From Lentzea guizhouensis (GTDB lineage Bacteria > Actinomycetota > Actinomycetes > Mycobacteriales > Pseudonocardiaceae): a stretch of DNA of 64,000 bases. A program made the translations under genes and the position numbers. Shown one piece after another: positions 8,577-18,400 of this stretch. Under the pieces are notes generated by a model that worked only from the letters and a program-made list of their open reading frames with translations, did no database searches and was not told the DNA's origin. The stretch is from NCBI RefSeq assembly GCF_001701025.1, contig NZ_CP016793.1:7254001-7318000 (forward strand), given 5' to 3'. Numbering within the stretch: position 1 is the stretch's first letter; each line of letters opens with the position of its first letter.

Positions 8577-9500
8577 TCAACGCCCTGCGGTCTTGCCCTC
8601 GACGGCAAGGCGCAGAGCGGTGGCCAGCCACCGCAGTTCCTCGGTGGCGTTCGGCGCCCCATTCCGCCCCTGCACACGACTGACCAGGCCGCGATACCGT
8701 TCCGCGCCAGCGTCGATCCCCGCTTCCAGCGAAACCAGCACCGCGCTCAGGTCATCACCGCGGAACATGGCGGAGACCAGCTCGATCGCTGCGGCATCGT
8801 CGGGGTGGAGCCCGTCCTGCCGGGCCTGCGCCACCTGGTTGACCACCTGCCGGGCCCACCAGACGCGTGCGCCGGGCGGTGCCTTCTGCCCCGGTGCGGA
8901 AGTGGTGAGCTCGAGGAACGTTCCCAGCCGAGCGCGGAAGTCCGGGTCCAGCAGGAGCTCTGCCAGCTCGACCCAGGCGTTCACCTGGTCGGGCGTGGGA
9001 TCGTCGGGCAGGTCGATGCGGAGGTCGCGGACCCGTTCGCGCAACGCCGGGTCGATGTCGAGGCGGCCGAACACGTCGGCCTTGAAGTCGTCGATGATCT
9101 GCACGCGTTCGGTGGTGGAGAGTCGTGCCAAGCGGTTCATCAGTGCGGTCTCCTCGAGGGTGGATCGTCGTTTCGCCACGGTGGACAGAACGGCCCGGCT
9201 CACCTTCAGGGCGCGGATCTGCGCGTCGATCGCCGTCACGTGTGCCGCGGCGATCTCGGCGACCGTGTCCTGGCGGTCGAGCACGCGGCGGATGTCGTCG
9301 AGGCCGAGGCCCAGCTCACGCAGCGTGCGGACGAGCTCGACGCGGGCCACGGACGCCGCGTCGTAGAGCCGGTAGTCGCCTGACGAGCGGCCTGCCGGGA
9401 CGATGAGGCCCTCGTTGGACCAGAAGCGCAGGGTGCGCGCTGGAAGGCCCGTGCGGCGGGCGAGCCTGCCGATGGTGAGCAGCTCGGTGCGTTCGTCCAT
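8577..9500 (-). CDS. MerR-family transcriptional regulator with long C-terminal domain
   Basis: 307 residues. The N-terminal ~75 residues are a MerR winged helix (LTIGRLARRTGLPARTLRFWSNEGLI...GDYRLYD), with a dimerisation helix behind it. The following ~220 residues form a helical domain of unknown ligand, much longer than the short effector region of metal-type MerR proteins and closer to the TipA/BmrR layout. It is the last gene of a minus-strand series after the large glycosidase, 45 bases downstream of it, so it may be co-transcribed. Target unknown. Confidence 0.8.
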   Translation of the reverse strand: MDERTELLTIGRLARRTGLPARTLRFWSNEGLIVPAGRSSGDYRLYDAASVARVELVRTLRELGLGLDDIRRVLDRQDTVAEIAAAHVTAIDAQIRALKVSRAVLSTVAKRRSTLEETALMNRLARLSTTERVQIIDDFKADVFGRLDIDPALRERVRDLRIDLPDDPTPDQVNAWVELAELLLDPDFRARLGTFLELTTSAPGQKAPPGARVWWARQVVNQVAQARQDGLHPDDAAAIELVSAMFRGDDLSAVLVSLEAGIDAGAERYRGLVSRVQGRNGAPNATEELRWLATALRLAVEGKTAGR

Positions 9501-9545
9501 GGATGCATCCTGGACGTTGCAGCCGCTGGAAGGTCAACGGGTGAA

Positions 9546-11807
9546 TCAGACGAGGCACTTCCAGCTGTACGGGTCGGCCATGGCGGCGGGCCGGGAGAAC
9601 ATGGCCTGTTCGTGCGGGTTCTGGCGCTGGCAGGCGTCGTCCACGTCCACGGCGACCTGTGCGCCCGTACCGGTGACGCAGCGCCAGTCGTGGGCGGTCG
9701 TGCCGGCGAGGACGACTCCGTTCACGGCGCCGATCGACGTGCAGTAGCGCTGCAGGTCGAGGCCGCCCTTCTCGGTGAACGACGGCGGCTGCGCGAGGGT
9801 GACGGTGACGGAACTGGTGCCGGCAGGCAGGGTGACGACGCCCTTGGCGTTGTCGGCGGTGCCCGCGCTGGTCCTGGCGATGTTGCCGACGAACGCCGGC
9901 AGTTCGAACCGCACACCGCCCGCGGGGGCGGCGCCGGTCAGGGTGAGGCTGACGGTCGTGCCGGACGCGGTGATCGACGCACCCATGCGCCTGCCGCCGG
10001 CGATGGGGTAGTTGCCGACACCGGTGGTGGCGCCGTCGCGCAGCCATTGGGTGGGCAGCCCGCGGCCGACGATCACCGTGCCGTCGAGCTTCTCGGCGAG
10101 CAACGAGTCCAGCAGCACCTTGGAGGCGTTGGCCTGGCCCCACATGTGCGGGCTGGAGCCGGTGCCCGCCGTGCTGTGCGTGCCGGGGGACCAGTTGCTC
10201 GTGCCGACGGTCTGGATGCCTTCCCACCACGAGAAAGGAGCGCTTTGAGCGTTCTGGACCAGGTACTGGTAGCCGTGGATGCCCTCGGAGCGGTACCGGG
10301 AGGACGCGAGGCCGGCCGAGCCGTAGCCGGCGTTGTAGGCGCTGCTCACGCCGGGGTAGCCGCCGAAGGTGTGCTTGGGCAGGCCGGACAGGCGGCTGAA
10401 GCCGTTGTCGTAGGTGGCGTCGATCAGGTCGATCATCGGCCCGGCCGGGGTGGCGCCCCACAGCTGGCCGTCCCACGACCAGCGGCCGAACAGGAACATC
10501 GAGGCCCAGTTGCCGTTGTTGGTCTGGCCGCAGACGTTCGCGCTGCTGTTGGGGACGGCTATGGCGCACGGCAGGTAGGTGAGGCGGTTGCTGGAGATCG
10601 TGTTGTTCAGCTTGGCGTTGACCGCGTTCAGGAGGGTGGTGTAGACCCGCTCGGCCCACGCCGCCTCGGCGGTCTCGCCGAGGGTGGTGGCGATGTACCG
10701 GTAGGTCAGCAGGCCGAGCAACGCCGACTGGTTGTCGACGGTCCAGTGGCCGATGGCGTCCACCGCGATGGTGGCCTTCATGATGCCGCCGGGGCCGGTG
10801 GCGTCGGACTCGATCCGGTGCGCGGTCTGCCTGATCGTCGCGAAGTTGTCGCGGACGAACGCGGCGTCGCCGGTCTTGCGCAGGTAGACGGCCCAGGGCC
10901 AGTTGTACTTCCAGGTCCCGTCCGGGTACATCCTGGTGATGTCGTTCGGGTCGTCCTGGGCGATCAGCGTGGGCAGGTAGTCCTTGGCCCGGTTCAGGTC
11001 GCCCGCTTCCAGCAGCTGCACCAGCATGCCGACGAGGTCGTGGTTGAAGATGGCGTCGTAGCCGTTCTCGCCGACGTTGAGGCGGTTGCCGTCCTTGACG
11101 AGGTTCGTGGTGATGTACCCGGCGCGGTAGGCGTTGGCCAGCTGCGGGTCGGGCACCCGGATCTGGGCGATCTGCGCGAGCTTGCCGTCCCAATAGGACG
11201 TCATGTGCGCGTAGTGGGCGTCGTAACCACCGGCTGCCACCAGTTCCGCGGCCGTGGGCCAGGCGTGGCCCTGACCGAACCGGTCGGCCGCGATCACGTA
11301 GTCGAAGTCGGTGGTCTGGCCGGGTTGGACGGTGGTCGACGGGCGGGTGAGCGCGAGGGTCCCGCCGGTCGGTGCCGGGTCCAGCACGTGGGCGACGGTG
11401 TCGTGGTTGACGATGCGGACCCGTGAGTAGATCGCGACGAAGTCCCGGCCGCCGATCGTCACCTTGTCCCCGAAGTTGGTGATCGTGACAGTGCTGTTGT
11501 CCCGCTCGAACTGCGTTGTCAGGGCGGGGTAGTAGCCCCCGGCGTTGAACCACTGGACGCGAGCGGGGTTGTTGTAGATGCCGAACCGGACGGTGGTGTT
11601 CGGTCCTGAGTGGACGTCGAAGCTGCCGTCCTTGTGGGTGAGCACGCCGTAGTAGTCGCCATCCCAGCCGATCGAGGCGCTGTCGTGCTGGGTCACCGCT
11701 GCCTGCGCGTCGCCGGAGTGCCACGCCGGGGAGCTGCCGGCCAGGACCAGGGCGGCGGTGACGAGAGCGGCGAACCAGCCGCGTCGCTTCCGGCTGTGCG
11801 TCTTCAT
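9546..11807 (-). CDS. Large secreted glycoside hydrolase, (alpha/alpha)6-barrel type
   Basis: 753 residues with a Sec signal peptide (RRGWFAALVTAALVLAGSSPAW). An N-terminal beta-sandwich (about 40-200) is followed by a long helical barrel rich in aromatic and acidic residues (for example MYPDGTWKYNWPWAVYL, SEGIHGYQYL, STAGTGSSPHMWGQ). A beta-sandwich cap follows, and then a C-terminal module of about 70 residues with paired Cys and Trp (RYCTSIG...HDWRCVTG...DVDDACQ...YSWKCLV). That last module recurs on actinobacterial secreted proteins and probably binds polymer or wall. The barrel fits the glucoamylase/GH65-like clan, but I cannot name the CAZy family or substrate. It sits between a LacI regulator and a MerR regulator. 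Confidence 0.7.
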   Translation of the reverse strand: MKTHSRKRRGWFAALVTAALVLAGSSPAWHSGDAQAAVTQHDSASIGWDGDYYGVLTHKDGSFDVHSGPNTTVRFGIYNNPARVQWFNAGGYYPALTTQFERDNSTVTITNFGDKVTIGGRDFVAIYSRVRIVNHDTVAHVLDPAPTGGTLALTRPSTTVQPGQTTDFDYVIAADRFGQGHAWPTAAELVAAGGYDAHYAHMTSYWDGKLAQIAQIRVPDPQLANAYRAGYITTNLVKDGNRLNVGENGYDAIFNHDLVGMLVQLLEAGDLNRAKDYLPTLIAQDDPNDITRMYPDGTWKYNWPWAVYLRKTGDAAFVRDNFATIRQTAHRIESDATGPGGIMKATIAVDAIGHWTVDNQSALLGLLTYRYIATTLGETAEAAWAERVYTTLLNAVNAKLNNTISSNRLTYLPCAIAVPNSSANVCGQTNNGNWASMFLFGRWSWDGQLWGATPAGPMIDLIDATYDNGFSRLSGLPKHTFGGYPGVSSAYNAGYGSAGLASSRYRSEGIHGYQYLVQNAQSAPFSWWEGIQTVGTSNWSPGTHSTAGTGSSPHMWGQANASKVLLDSLLAEKLDGTVIVGRGLPTQWLRDGATTGVGNYPIAGGRRMGASITASGTTVSLTLTGAAPAGGVRFELPAFVGNIARTSAGTADNAKGVVTLPAGTSSVTVTLAQPPSFTEKGGLDLQRYCTSIGAVNGVVLAGTTAHDWRCVTGTGAQVAVDVDDACQRQNPHEQAMFSRPAAMADPYSWKCLV

Positions 11808-11854
11808 GACGGGCCTTCCCCTCCGAGCGCGCCTCAGCGTGGACCTCGCCGCCG

Positions 11855-11872
11855 AATTTGATCGTTAAAATT
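11855..11872. promoter_or_regulatory. Possible LacI-type operator before the glycosidase gene
   Basis: AATTTGATCGTTAAAATT is an imperfect 18-bp palindrome (14 of 18 positions symmetric) with a central CG. It lies 48-65 bases upstream of the glycosidase start in an otherwise GC-rich area, next to the LacI gene. Weak but well placed. Confidence 0.4.
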
Positions 11873-11931
11873 GGCGTGGACCAAACCAACCACAGGCTCT
11901 CGACGGCTGTCAACGGCGCGACTGCGGACGA

Positions 11932-12990
11932 TCAGGCTCGACGCCGGGACGAACCGCGCACGACGAGCTCCGGTGCCAGCAGCGCGGCCACGGGAAGTGG
12001 TGTCCCGTCCGGCGGGCACAAGGACTCCACGATCCGCCGGCCGATCTCGGGGATCGGCTGGCGGACGCTGGACAGGTCGAGGACCTCGGCCGACGGCGTG
12101 TCGTCGTAGCCCACCACGGCCACGTCGTCCCCGGGAACCAGCCCGAGATCACGCGCGGCCTGCAGGGCACCCGCGGCCAGGGTGTCGGAGGCCGCGACGA
12201 GCGCGGTCGGCGCACCGGTCCTGTCGAGGAGTGTGCGAGCCATCCGCGCGCCGCTGATCCACGTGTCCTCGCCGCGCGCGTCGAGGCGGTGGTCGCCGGT
12301 CAGCAGTCCGTGGCGGTCCATCGCCGTCACCCAGCCGCCGGCGCGGTCATCGCCGACCCGGTGGCCCTCCGGAAAACCGAGGAACCCGATCCTGCGGTGC
12401 CCGCACGCAACCAGGTGCTCGACAACGGCAGCGACACCCGCCGCGTTGTCGACGTCGACCCAGCCGGTCGCGTCGGCGGAGCCGGAGAACCGGCCGAAGC
12501 ACACGAACGGCACCCCGGCGTCCAGCAGCACGGCCGGCCGCGGGTCGTCGGGCACCACGTTGTACAGCACGACACCCTCGACCGACCCGCTGCGCACCAG
12601 TCGCACGCAGGTGGCGACCTCGCTCTCCGCGTCATCCACCGCGAACAGCATCAGGTGCCTGCCGACTGCCTGTCCCGCCTCGGCGAGCGCGTGCAGGAAC
12701 CGGTCGTGCAGGTGGGCGAGCGAATGCGAGGAGACGGGCTCGATGCGGCACGCGATCATGCCGGCGGAGCTGGACCGCAACGCCCGCGCCGCCCGGTTCG
12801 GCTGGAACCCGAGGTCTGCGACGGCGCGCTGAACGCGTTCCCGGGTCTGCGGGCGTACCTTCTCCGGGTAGTTCATGACGTTCGAGACGGTCTGCTTCGA
12901 CACCCCGGCGGCCACGGCGACGTCGGCGATCGTCACCGGGCCGGACCGCGGTGCGGCCCGACCGGCGGGCGGTTCCGCCACGGCGAACAC
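11932..12990 (-). CDS. LacI-family transcriptional repressor
   Basis: 352 residues from GTG 12990, which has GGAGG 6 bases upstream; GTG 12981 is an alternative. The N-terminal HTH is canonical (VTIADVAVAAGVSKQTVSNVMNYPEKVRPQTRERV), with the hinge helix in NRAARALRSS. The periplasmic-binding-protein-like sensor follows (SVEGVVLYNVVPDD..., ACGHRRIGFLGFPEGHR, PTALVAASDTLAAGALQAARDLGL, DDVAVVGYDD). It ends 124 bases before the glycosidase it probably controls, and may also act at the palindrome before the GH76 gene. It runs divergently from the MbtH gene. A sugar effector is expected but its identity is unknown. Confidence 0.88.
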   Translation of the reverse strand: MFAVAEPPAGRAAPRSGPVTIADVAVAAGVSKQTVSNVMNYPEKVRPQTRERVQRAVADLGFQPNRAARALRSSSAGMIACRIEPVSSHSLAHLHDRFLHALAEAGQAVGRHLMLFAVDDAESEVATCVRLVRSGSVEGVVLYNVVPDDPRPAVLLDAGVPFVCFGRFSGSADATGWVDVDNAAGVAAVVEHLVACGHRRIGFLGFPEGHRVGDDRAGGWVTAMDRHGLLTGDHRLDARGEDTWISGARMARTLLDRTGAPTALVAASDTLAAGALQAARDLGLVPGDDVAVVGYDDTPSAEVLDLSSVRQPIPEIGRRIVESLCPPDGTPLPVAALLAPELVVRGSSRRRA

Positions 12991-13432
12991 CCCTTGCCTC
13001 CGCGGCCGACCGGCAGTGGCGCGACCCGTTGAGCTGATCGGCAAAACCTAGCCGAGATCGTACTTTGGAGCACTTCCGGCCGATCGGCGACGCGGGGGGC
13101 GTGATCGGCACCTCGCTGCGGCATTTGTTGTGTGTGTTGTCACACCGAGCAATGTGTGAAGAAGTAAGCAACTCTCGGGTAGGTAGCGGTTCCCTTTCGG
13201 CGGAACGCTAAACATACAGTTCTTTGATGACCATTCATGGTTGATCAAATGCTCCTTTCGGCGGTGTGTGCTGCAGGGTCCGAACGACAATGTTATGTTC
13301 GGCTGCGGCGGTGGCCGGTTTGCGCGCGGCTGCTGCTTTGTCTTCGCGGGCTGTCCTCGGAATGGGCGAGTCGCTCTTGCTCCGACGGCTGCCCGGTCGC
13401 GCCCGTTGTCCGATCAGGAGAAGGAGAGAGTT
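12991..13432. promoter_or_regulatory. Divergent promoter region between lacI and the peptide cluster, with an inverted repeat
   Basis: This 440-base region is visibly AT-richer than its surroundings between about 13120 and 13300. It contains CCGAAC at 13280-13285 and GTTCGG at 13297-13302, a perfect 6-bp inverted repeat with an 11-base spacer. Two near-copies of CCTTTCGGCGG lie at about 13192 and 13252. It has to hold the start of the peptide cluster transcript. No -10/-35 can be assigned with confidence. Confidence 0.45.
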
Positions 13433-13636
13433 GTGACCGACGTCGCTTACCAGGTGCTGATCAACGACGAGGAACAGCGGTCGCTGTGGCCGTTGGGCAA
13501 AGAGGTTCCGCAGGGGTGGCGCAGTGAGGGCAAGGAGGGGTCGCGGGAGGAGTGCATGGAGTACGTCGACGGCGTGTGGACCGACATGCGGCCCCGTAGC
13601 CTGCAGGAACAGATGAAGGCGGACGCGGTCGGCTGA
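13433..13636 (+). CDS. MbtH-like protein
   Basis: 67 residues from GTG 13433, with a strong AAGGAGAG site at 13421. All family landmarks are present: YQVLINDEEQRSLWP, a VPQGW turn, a Cys in EECMEYV, and VWTDMRPRSL. Family knowledge: MbtH-like proteins bind adenylation domains and are needed for folding or activity of many actinobacterial NRPSs. It is the first gene of the peptide cluster, and it is expected to serve the nine adenylation domains encoded downstream. Confidence 0.95.
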   Translation: MTDVAYQVLINDEEQRSLWPLGKEVPQGWRSEGKEGSREECMEYVDGVWTDMRPRSLQEQMKADAVG

Positions 13637-13992
13637 TCTTGCCGGCGGCCGGTGCCGTGCTGTGCCCTCGCCGGGCCGGGGCGAGGTCAAACGTGGCAAC
13701 CGGGTGAATCGCAGCCCGAGCGGTGACCTCTCGCAATATTTATCTATCTCCGATGAGTTCAGCGACCAAATTCTGGGACTTCGTAACTCGGGGCTGACAG
13801 CGTCGTTGAAGGACTGTATGGATGTTGGTCGTGGAGATGAACTCCGGACGACATTCTTACCCACGCGGAATATGGCCGTGGAGTGAGTGGAAGTGTGCGT
13901 GAGGGTTATCGGCGGCTGAATGCGGCCGCTGTGTCCCGTGCTCCGCTGTGGGGCAGATCAGCAAGATAAACAGGACGTTCGGTGGAGAGGAA
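13637..13992. promoter_or_regulatory. AT-rich intergenic region before the cyclase gene
   Basis: 356 bases with an AT-rich core (about 13728-13870, including CAATATTTATCTATC). A 61-codon frame from GTG 13704 to 13886 crosses it. Its codons lack the GC-rich third-position bias, it has two TTA codons and no family resemblance, so I call it non-coding. Likely a second promoter of the cluster and a plausible Lsr2-type silencing target. Confidence 0.4.
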
Positions 13993-15321
13993 ATGGTGGA
14001 GCACTTACGCGAGGTGCTGGAACGGTCAGCACTCCACAACCACGTGCCCGGCGCACAGCTCGTCGTGTGGCGGGACGGTGACGTCTGGGAGTTCGAGTTC
14101 GGTGAGGAACGGCACGGCACCGGGTGGGCGGTGGGGCGGGACAGCAAGGTGCCCATCGGGTCCATCACCAAGACGTTCACGGCGACGCTGCTGATGGTCC
14201 TGGTGTCCGACGGCGACGTGGAGCTGGACGAGCCGGTGGTGGAGTACCTGCCTGAGCTGCGGCAGGCGCTGGGGAGCAACGCCGACGTGCTCACCGCCCG
14301 CCACCTGCTCAGCCACACCGGCGGACTGCCCTCGGAGGTCGTGGCCCCGCCCGACGGCCGGGTGGCGCTGGCGGCTTCCGTGCAGGACGTCGTGCAACCG
14401 CCGGGTGCGGGTTTTTCCTACTCCAACACGGGATACGCGCTCATCGGCCGCCTGATCGAGGTGGCGACCGGCATGACGTGGGCGGAGGCGGTCAAGACGA
14501 TCCTGCTCAAGCCGCTCGGCATCGACCTCGGGTTCATCGCGGGCCAGGGGAGTGCCGTCCTGCCCACGGCCAGCGGCCACACGGTCAACCACGCGCTGCG
14601 CCTGATGCGTCCCGTCGAGCAGGAGCTGGCGCCGGTGGAGGCACCGGCCGGCGGTCTCGCCGCCAGTGCCGCCGATCTCGTCGAGCTGGCGAAGATGCAC
14701 CTCGACCCCCGGCACGGCGGCATCGACCCCGGTCTGGTCACGCCGGAGCACCTCGCCGAGATGTGCCGTCCGGTGCCGGGAGCGGAACCGTTCGGGCTCG
14801 CGGACGGGTGGGGTCTGGGCCTCGCGATCTTCCGCGGTCACGGCACCGGCTGGCTCGGGCACGACGGCACCGCCGACGGCACGTCGTGTCACCTGCGCCT
14901 CAACTCCGAGACGGGCACGATCGTCGCGCTGACCGCGAACTCTTCCACCGGTGCGGCCCTGTGGCGTGACCTGCTGCCCGAGCTGCGCGCCGCGGGCATC
15001 GACCTCGACGAGAGCGAGGCGACGATCGACGCCGAGCCGAGGGCGTCCATCCCGCGCGAGTGCACCGGCACGTACGTCAACGGCGACACCGCGTTCGAGG
15101 TAGTGGTCGAAGGTGACGAGCTGCACCTGGTCGTCGACGACGAACCGGCCGCACGGCTGGCGGTCCACGACGGGTTCGTCTTCTCCGTGACGGACCTGGC
15201 CAACGGTGCGACCGGCCGTCCCGGGCGCTTCCTGCGCGATCCCCGCAGCGGCCGGATCGACCGGATCCAGATCGGCGGCAGGGTCGCGGGCCGGCGGCAC
15301 CGCGAACGCGACGTGGCCTGA
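13993..15321 (+). CDS. Penicillin-binding-protein-type thioesterase, predicted trans-acting peptide cyclase (SurE-like)
   Basis: 442 residues from ATG 13993 (GGAG five bases upstream); no signal peptide, so cytoplasmic. The serine beta-lactamase/PBP fold shows S57-I-T-K60 (SxxK), Y143-S-N145 (YxN) and H290-D-G (HxG). A C-terminal ~105-residue lipocalin-like beta domain follows ([23 protein letters not shown]...). Length and domain order match stand-alone PBP-type thioesterases such as SurE of surugamide synthesis, which release and macrolactamise NRPS-bound peptides ending in a D-residue. Here the gene lies directly before an NRPS pair that has no thioesterase domain and ends in an epimerase. 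Family knowledge and context agree; the alternative is a beta-lactamase-like esterase or D-aminopeptidase. Function inferred with good confidence. Confidence 0.85.
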   Translation: MVEHLREVLERSALHNHVPGAQLVVWRDGDVWEFEFGEERHGTGWAVGRDSKVPIGSITKTFTATLLMVLVSDGDVELDEPVVEYLPELRQALGSNADVLTARHLLSHTGGLPSEVVAPPDGRVALAASVQDVVQPPGAGFSYSNTGYALIGRLIEVATGMTWAEAVKTILLKPLGIDLGFIAGQGSAVLPTASGHTVNHALRLMRPVEQELAPVEAPAGGLAASAADLVELAKMHLDPRHGGIDPGLVTPEHLAEMCRPVPGAEPFGLADGWGLGLAIFRGHGTGWLGHDGTADGTSCHLRLNSETGTIVALTANSSTGAALWRDLLPELRAAGIDLDESEATIDAEPRASIPRECTGTYVNGDTAFEVVVEGDELHLVVDDEPAARLAVHDGFVFSVTDLANGATGRPGRFLRDPRSGRIDRIQIGGRVAGRRHRERDVA

Positions 15322-15401
15322 CGCCACAGGTTCCGCACTCCTTTCCTTCTTCCCCCTGTACCCGTGGCGCTGCTTCGCGCCCAAAAAGAGGTTGGACGGC
15401 G

Positions 15402-18400
15402 ATGACGCTCCCCGACACAGTGCCCGCGACCACGCCGGTCGGCGGCCCGTTCCGCGCCGATCAGCGCGACACCGTGGCCGGCCTGTTCGCCGAGCAGGTC
15501 CGGCGCACCCCCGCCGCGGTGGCGGTGGTCGCCGACGACGGCGAGCACACCTACGCGGAACTGGACGCGCGCTCCGACCGGCTCGCGGGATCCCTCACCA
15601 GGCTGGGGGTCCGGCCGGAACAGCCGGTCGGCGTGCTGGTCGAGCGGTCGACCGAGCTGGTGGTGGGCCTGCTCGCCGTGCTCAAGGCCGGTGGCGCGTA
15701 CGTGCCGCTCGACGCCCGTGCGCCCGACGAGCGGATGGCGACCGTCCTGGGGGAGGCCGGGGTGTCGGTCCTGCTGACCGACGACACGTGGAAAGGCGTG
15801 GCGGAACGGGTCCACGGTGGTCACGTGCTCCTCGTGACCGACGAGGGAGAGGGCGCGCCCAACGCGCTGGTGCACCCGGACAACCTCGCGTACGTCGTGT
15901 TCACCTCGGGGTCCACGGGGGTGCCGAAGGGGGTGGCGGCGCGCCACCGCGACGTGGTGGACCTGGTGCGGGACAAGCGGTTCACGGGCGGCGCGCACGA
16001 CCGCGTGCTGGTGCACTCGCCGATGGCGTTCGACGCGTCGACCTACGAGCTGTGGGTGCCGCTGCTCAACGGTGGCACCGCCGTGATCGCTCCGCCCGGC
16101 GATGTGGACGGACAGGTACTGCGGAAGGCGATCAACGAGCACGGCGTGACCGGGCTCTTCGTCACCTCGGGGCTCTTCCGGGTGCTGGCCCAGGACGACC
16201 CGGCCTGCCTGGCGGGGCTGGGCGAGGTGTGGACCGGCGGTGACGTCGTGCCGGCCGCGGCGGTGCGGCGGGTGCTGCAGGCGTGCCCCGGCACGACCGT
16301 GGTGGACGTGTACGGCCCCACCGAGACCACCACGTTCGCCACCTCCCACCCGCTGCCCGACCTGCGGGCGGTGCCTGACGTCCTGCCCATCGGCACGGCG
16401 TTGGACGGCATGCGCCTGCACGTGCTGGACGACGAGCTGGAGCTGGTGCCGGACGGGGAGACCGGGGAGCTCTTCATCGCGGGCACGGGTCTCGCCCGCG
16501 GGTACCTCCACCGCCCCGGGCTGACCGCGGACCGCTTCCTGGCCGACCCGTTCGGCGCACCCGGCGACCGCATGTACCGCACCGGTGATCTCGTGCGGTG
16601 GACGCCGGAGGGCACCGTCGACTTCGTCGGCCGCGTCGACGAGCAGGTCAAGATCCGCGGGTTCCGGGTCGAGACCGCCGAGATCGAGGCCGTGCTGGCC
16701 AAGCACCCCGACGTCGTGCAGGCCGCGGTGCAGGCGCAGGTGGACCACAACGGGGTCAAGCGCCTGGTCGCCTACGTCGTGTCCACGGCGGCACCGTCCG
16801 ACGACGAGCTGCGCGCGTTCCTCCTGCGTTCGCTGCCCGACTACATGGTGCCGTCGGCGTTCGTGGTGCTGGACCGCCTTCCGCTCAACAGCAACGGGAA
16901 GGTCGACCGCAAGGCGCTGCCCGCGCCCGACTGGGACCTCGACCGGCGCACGGAGCACGTCGCACCCCGCACTTCCGCCGAACGCGCCATCGCACGGGCG
17001 TGGGCCGAGGTGTTCGGCGTCGACCCGGACCGAGTCGGCGCACACGACGACTTCCTGTCCCTCGGCGGCGACTCGATCCAGGCCCTGCGCGTGGTGTCAC
17101 GGCTGCGCACGGCGCTGGACGTGCCGTTGTCCACGAGGGACCTGATGGACGCGCGGACCGTGGCCGGTCTCGCCGACCTGCTCGCCGACCGCCTGCCCAT
17201 CACGGCGGACGACCGGATCACGACCGTGCCGCACGACGGCGTGCTGCCGCTCTCCCCGGCACAGCAACGGTTGTGGCTGCAGCACGAGCTCGACCCCACC
17301 GCCACCGACTACAACACCGGGGTCGCCCTGCGGTTGCGCGGCCCGCTCGACCTCGACGCCCTGCGGACCGCCCTGAACGGACTGGCCGCCCGGCACGAGA
17401 CCATGCGCACCACCTTCACCGAGGTCGACGGCCACGGCGTGCAGGTGGTCGCCGCCCACGCCACGGTGCCGCTGCGCGTGGAGGACCTTTCCGCCGCCGC
17501 GGACCAGGACGACGCGCTCGACCGGTTGTGCGCCGAAGAGCTGACCACGCCGTTCGACCTGAGCACCGGGCCGCTGGTCCGCGCCGTGCTGGCCGAGCTC
17601 GCCGAGGACGACCACGTGTTGCTCCTCGACCAGCACCACATCGTGACCGACGGCTGGTCGGTCCGCGTCCAGGTCGACGACCTGCTGGAGCTGTACCGGT
17701 CCGCCCTCCGAAGAACCGCGCCGGAGCTGACACCGCTGCCCATCCGCTACGGCGACTTCGCGGCCTGGCAGTCCCGCCGCGTCGAGGACCCGGCCGTGGC
17801 AGGGCAACTGGACCACTGGCGGCACGTCCTCGCCGGCCTCGAACCCCTCGACCTGCCCACCGACCGGCCCCGCCCGGCACAGCGCACCACGGCGGGCGCG
17901 GTCCACCGCGAAGCCCTGCCGGGCGAGCTGGTGCAGCACCTGACCGAGGTCAGCAGGAACAGCGGCACCACTCTCTTCACCACGCTGGCGGCCGCTGTGC
18001 AGCTGCTGCTGGCCCGCTACACCGGCCGGCGTGACGTCGCCGTCGGCACCGCCTCCGCCGGACGTGGCCGGCCGGAGCTCGACGACCTCGTCGGGTTCTT
18101 CGTCAACACCTTGGTCCTGCGGTCCACAGTGGACCCCGAGGTGTCGTTCGGGCAGTTCCTGGCCGACGTCAAGGACACCGTGCTCGACGCGTTCGCCCAC
18201 GACGAGATCCCGTTCGACCGGCTCGTCGACGAGCTGCGACCGGACCGCGACCCGAGCCGCACCCCGCTCGTGCAAGCGCTCGTCGTGCTGCAGCAGGAGA
18301 TGGTGCGACCCACGACGGTCGACGCGCTGGTCGTCGAAGAGCACCACCTGCCGCGGCCGCGGGCGCGGTTCGAGCTGCTGGTGGAGTTCTGGCCGCGGGA

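Noticed and set aside
8354..8683. Frames crossing the gap at 8279-8576
   Set aside because: They overlap the MerR-like gene on the other strand and have no conserved residues.
9612..11426. 604-codon plus-strand frame opposite the secreted glycosidase
   Set aside because: Val/Gly/Arg-rich shadow; the minus strand has a signal peptide and conserved barrel motifs.
13704..13886. 61-codon frame in the AT-rich gap before the cyclase gene
   Set aside because: No GC-rich third-position bias, two TTA codons, no ribosome site and no family resemblance; more likely promoter DNA.
13993..15321. Reading the PBP-fold gene as a beta-lactamase resistance gene
   Set aside because: No signal peptide, lipocalin-like tail and position within a thioesterase-less NRPS operon fit a SurE-type cyclase better; kept only as an alternative.
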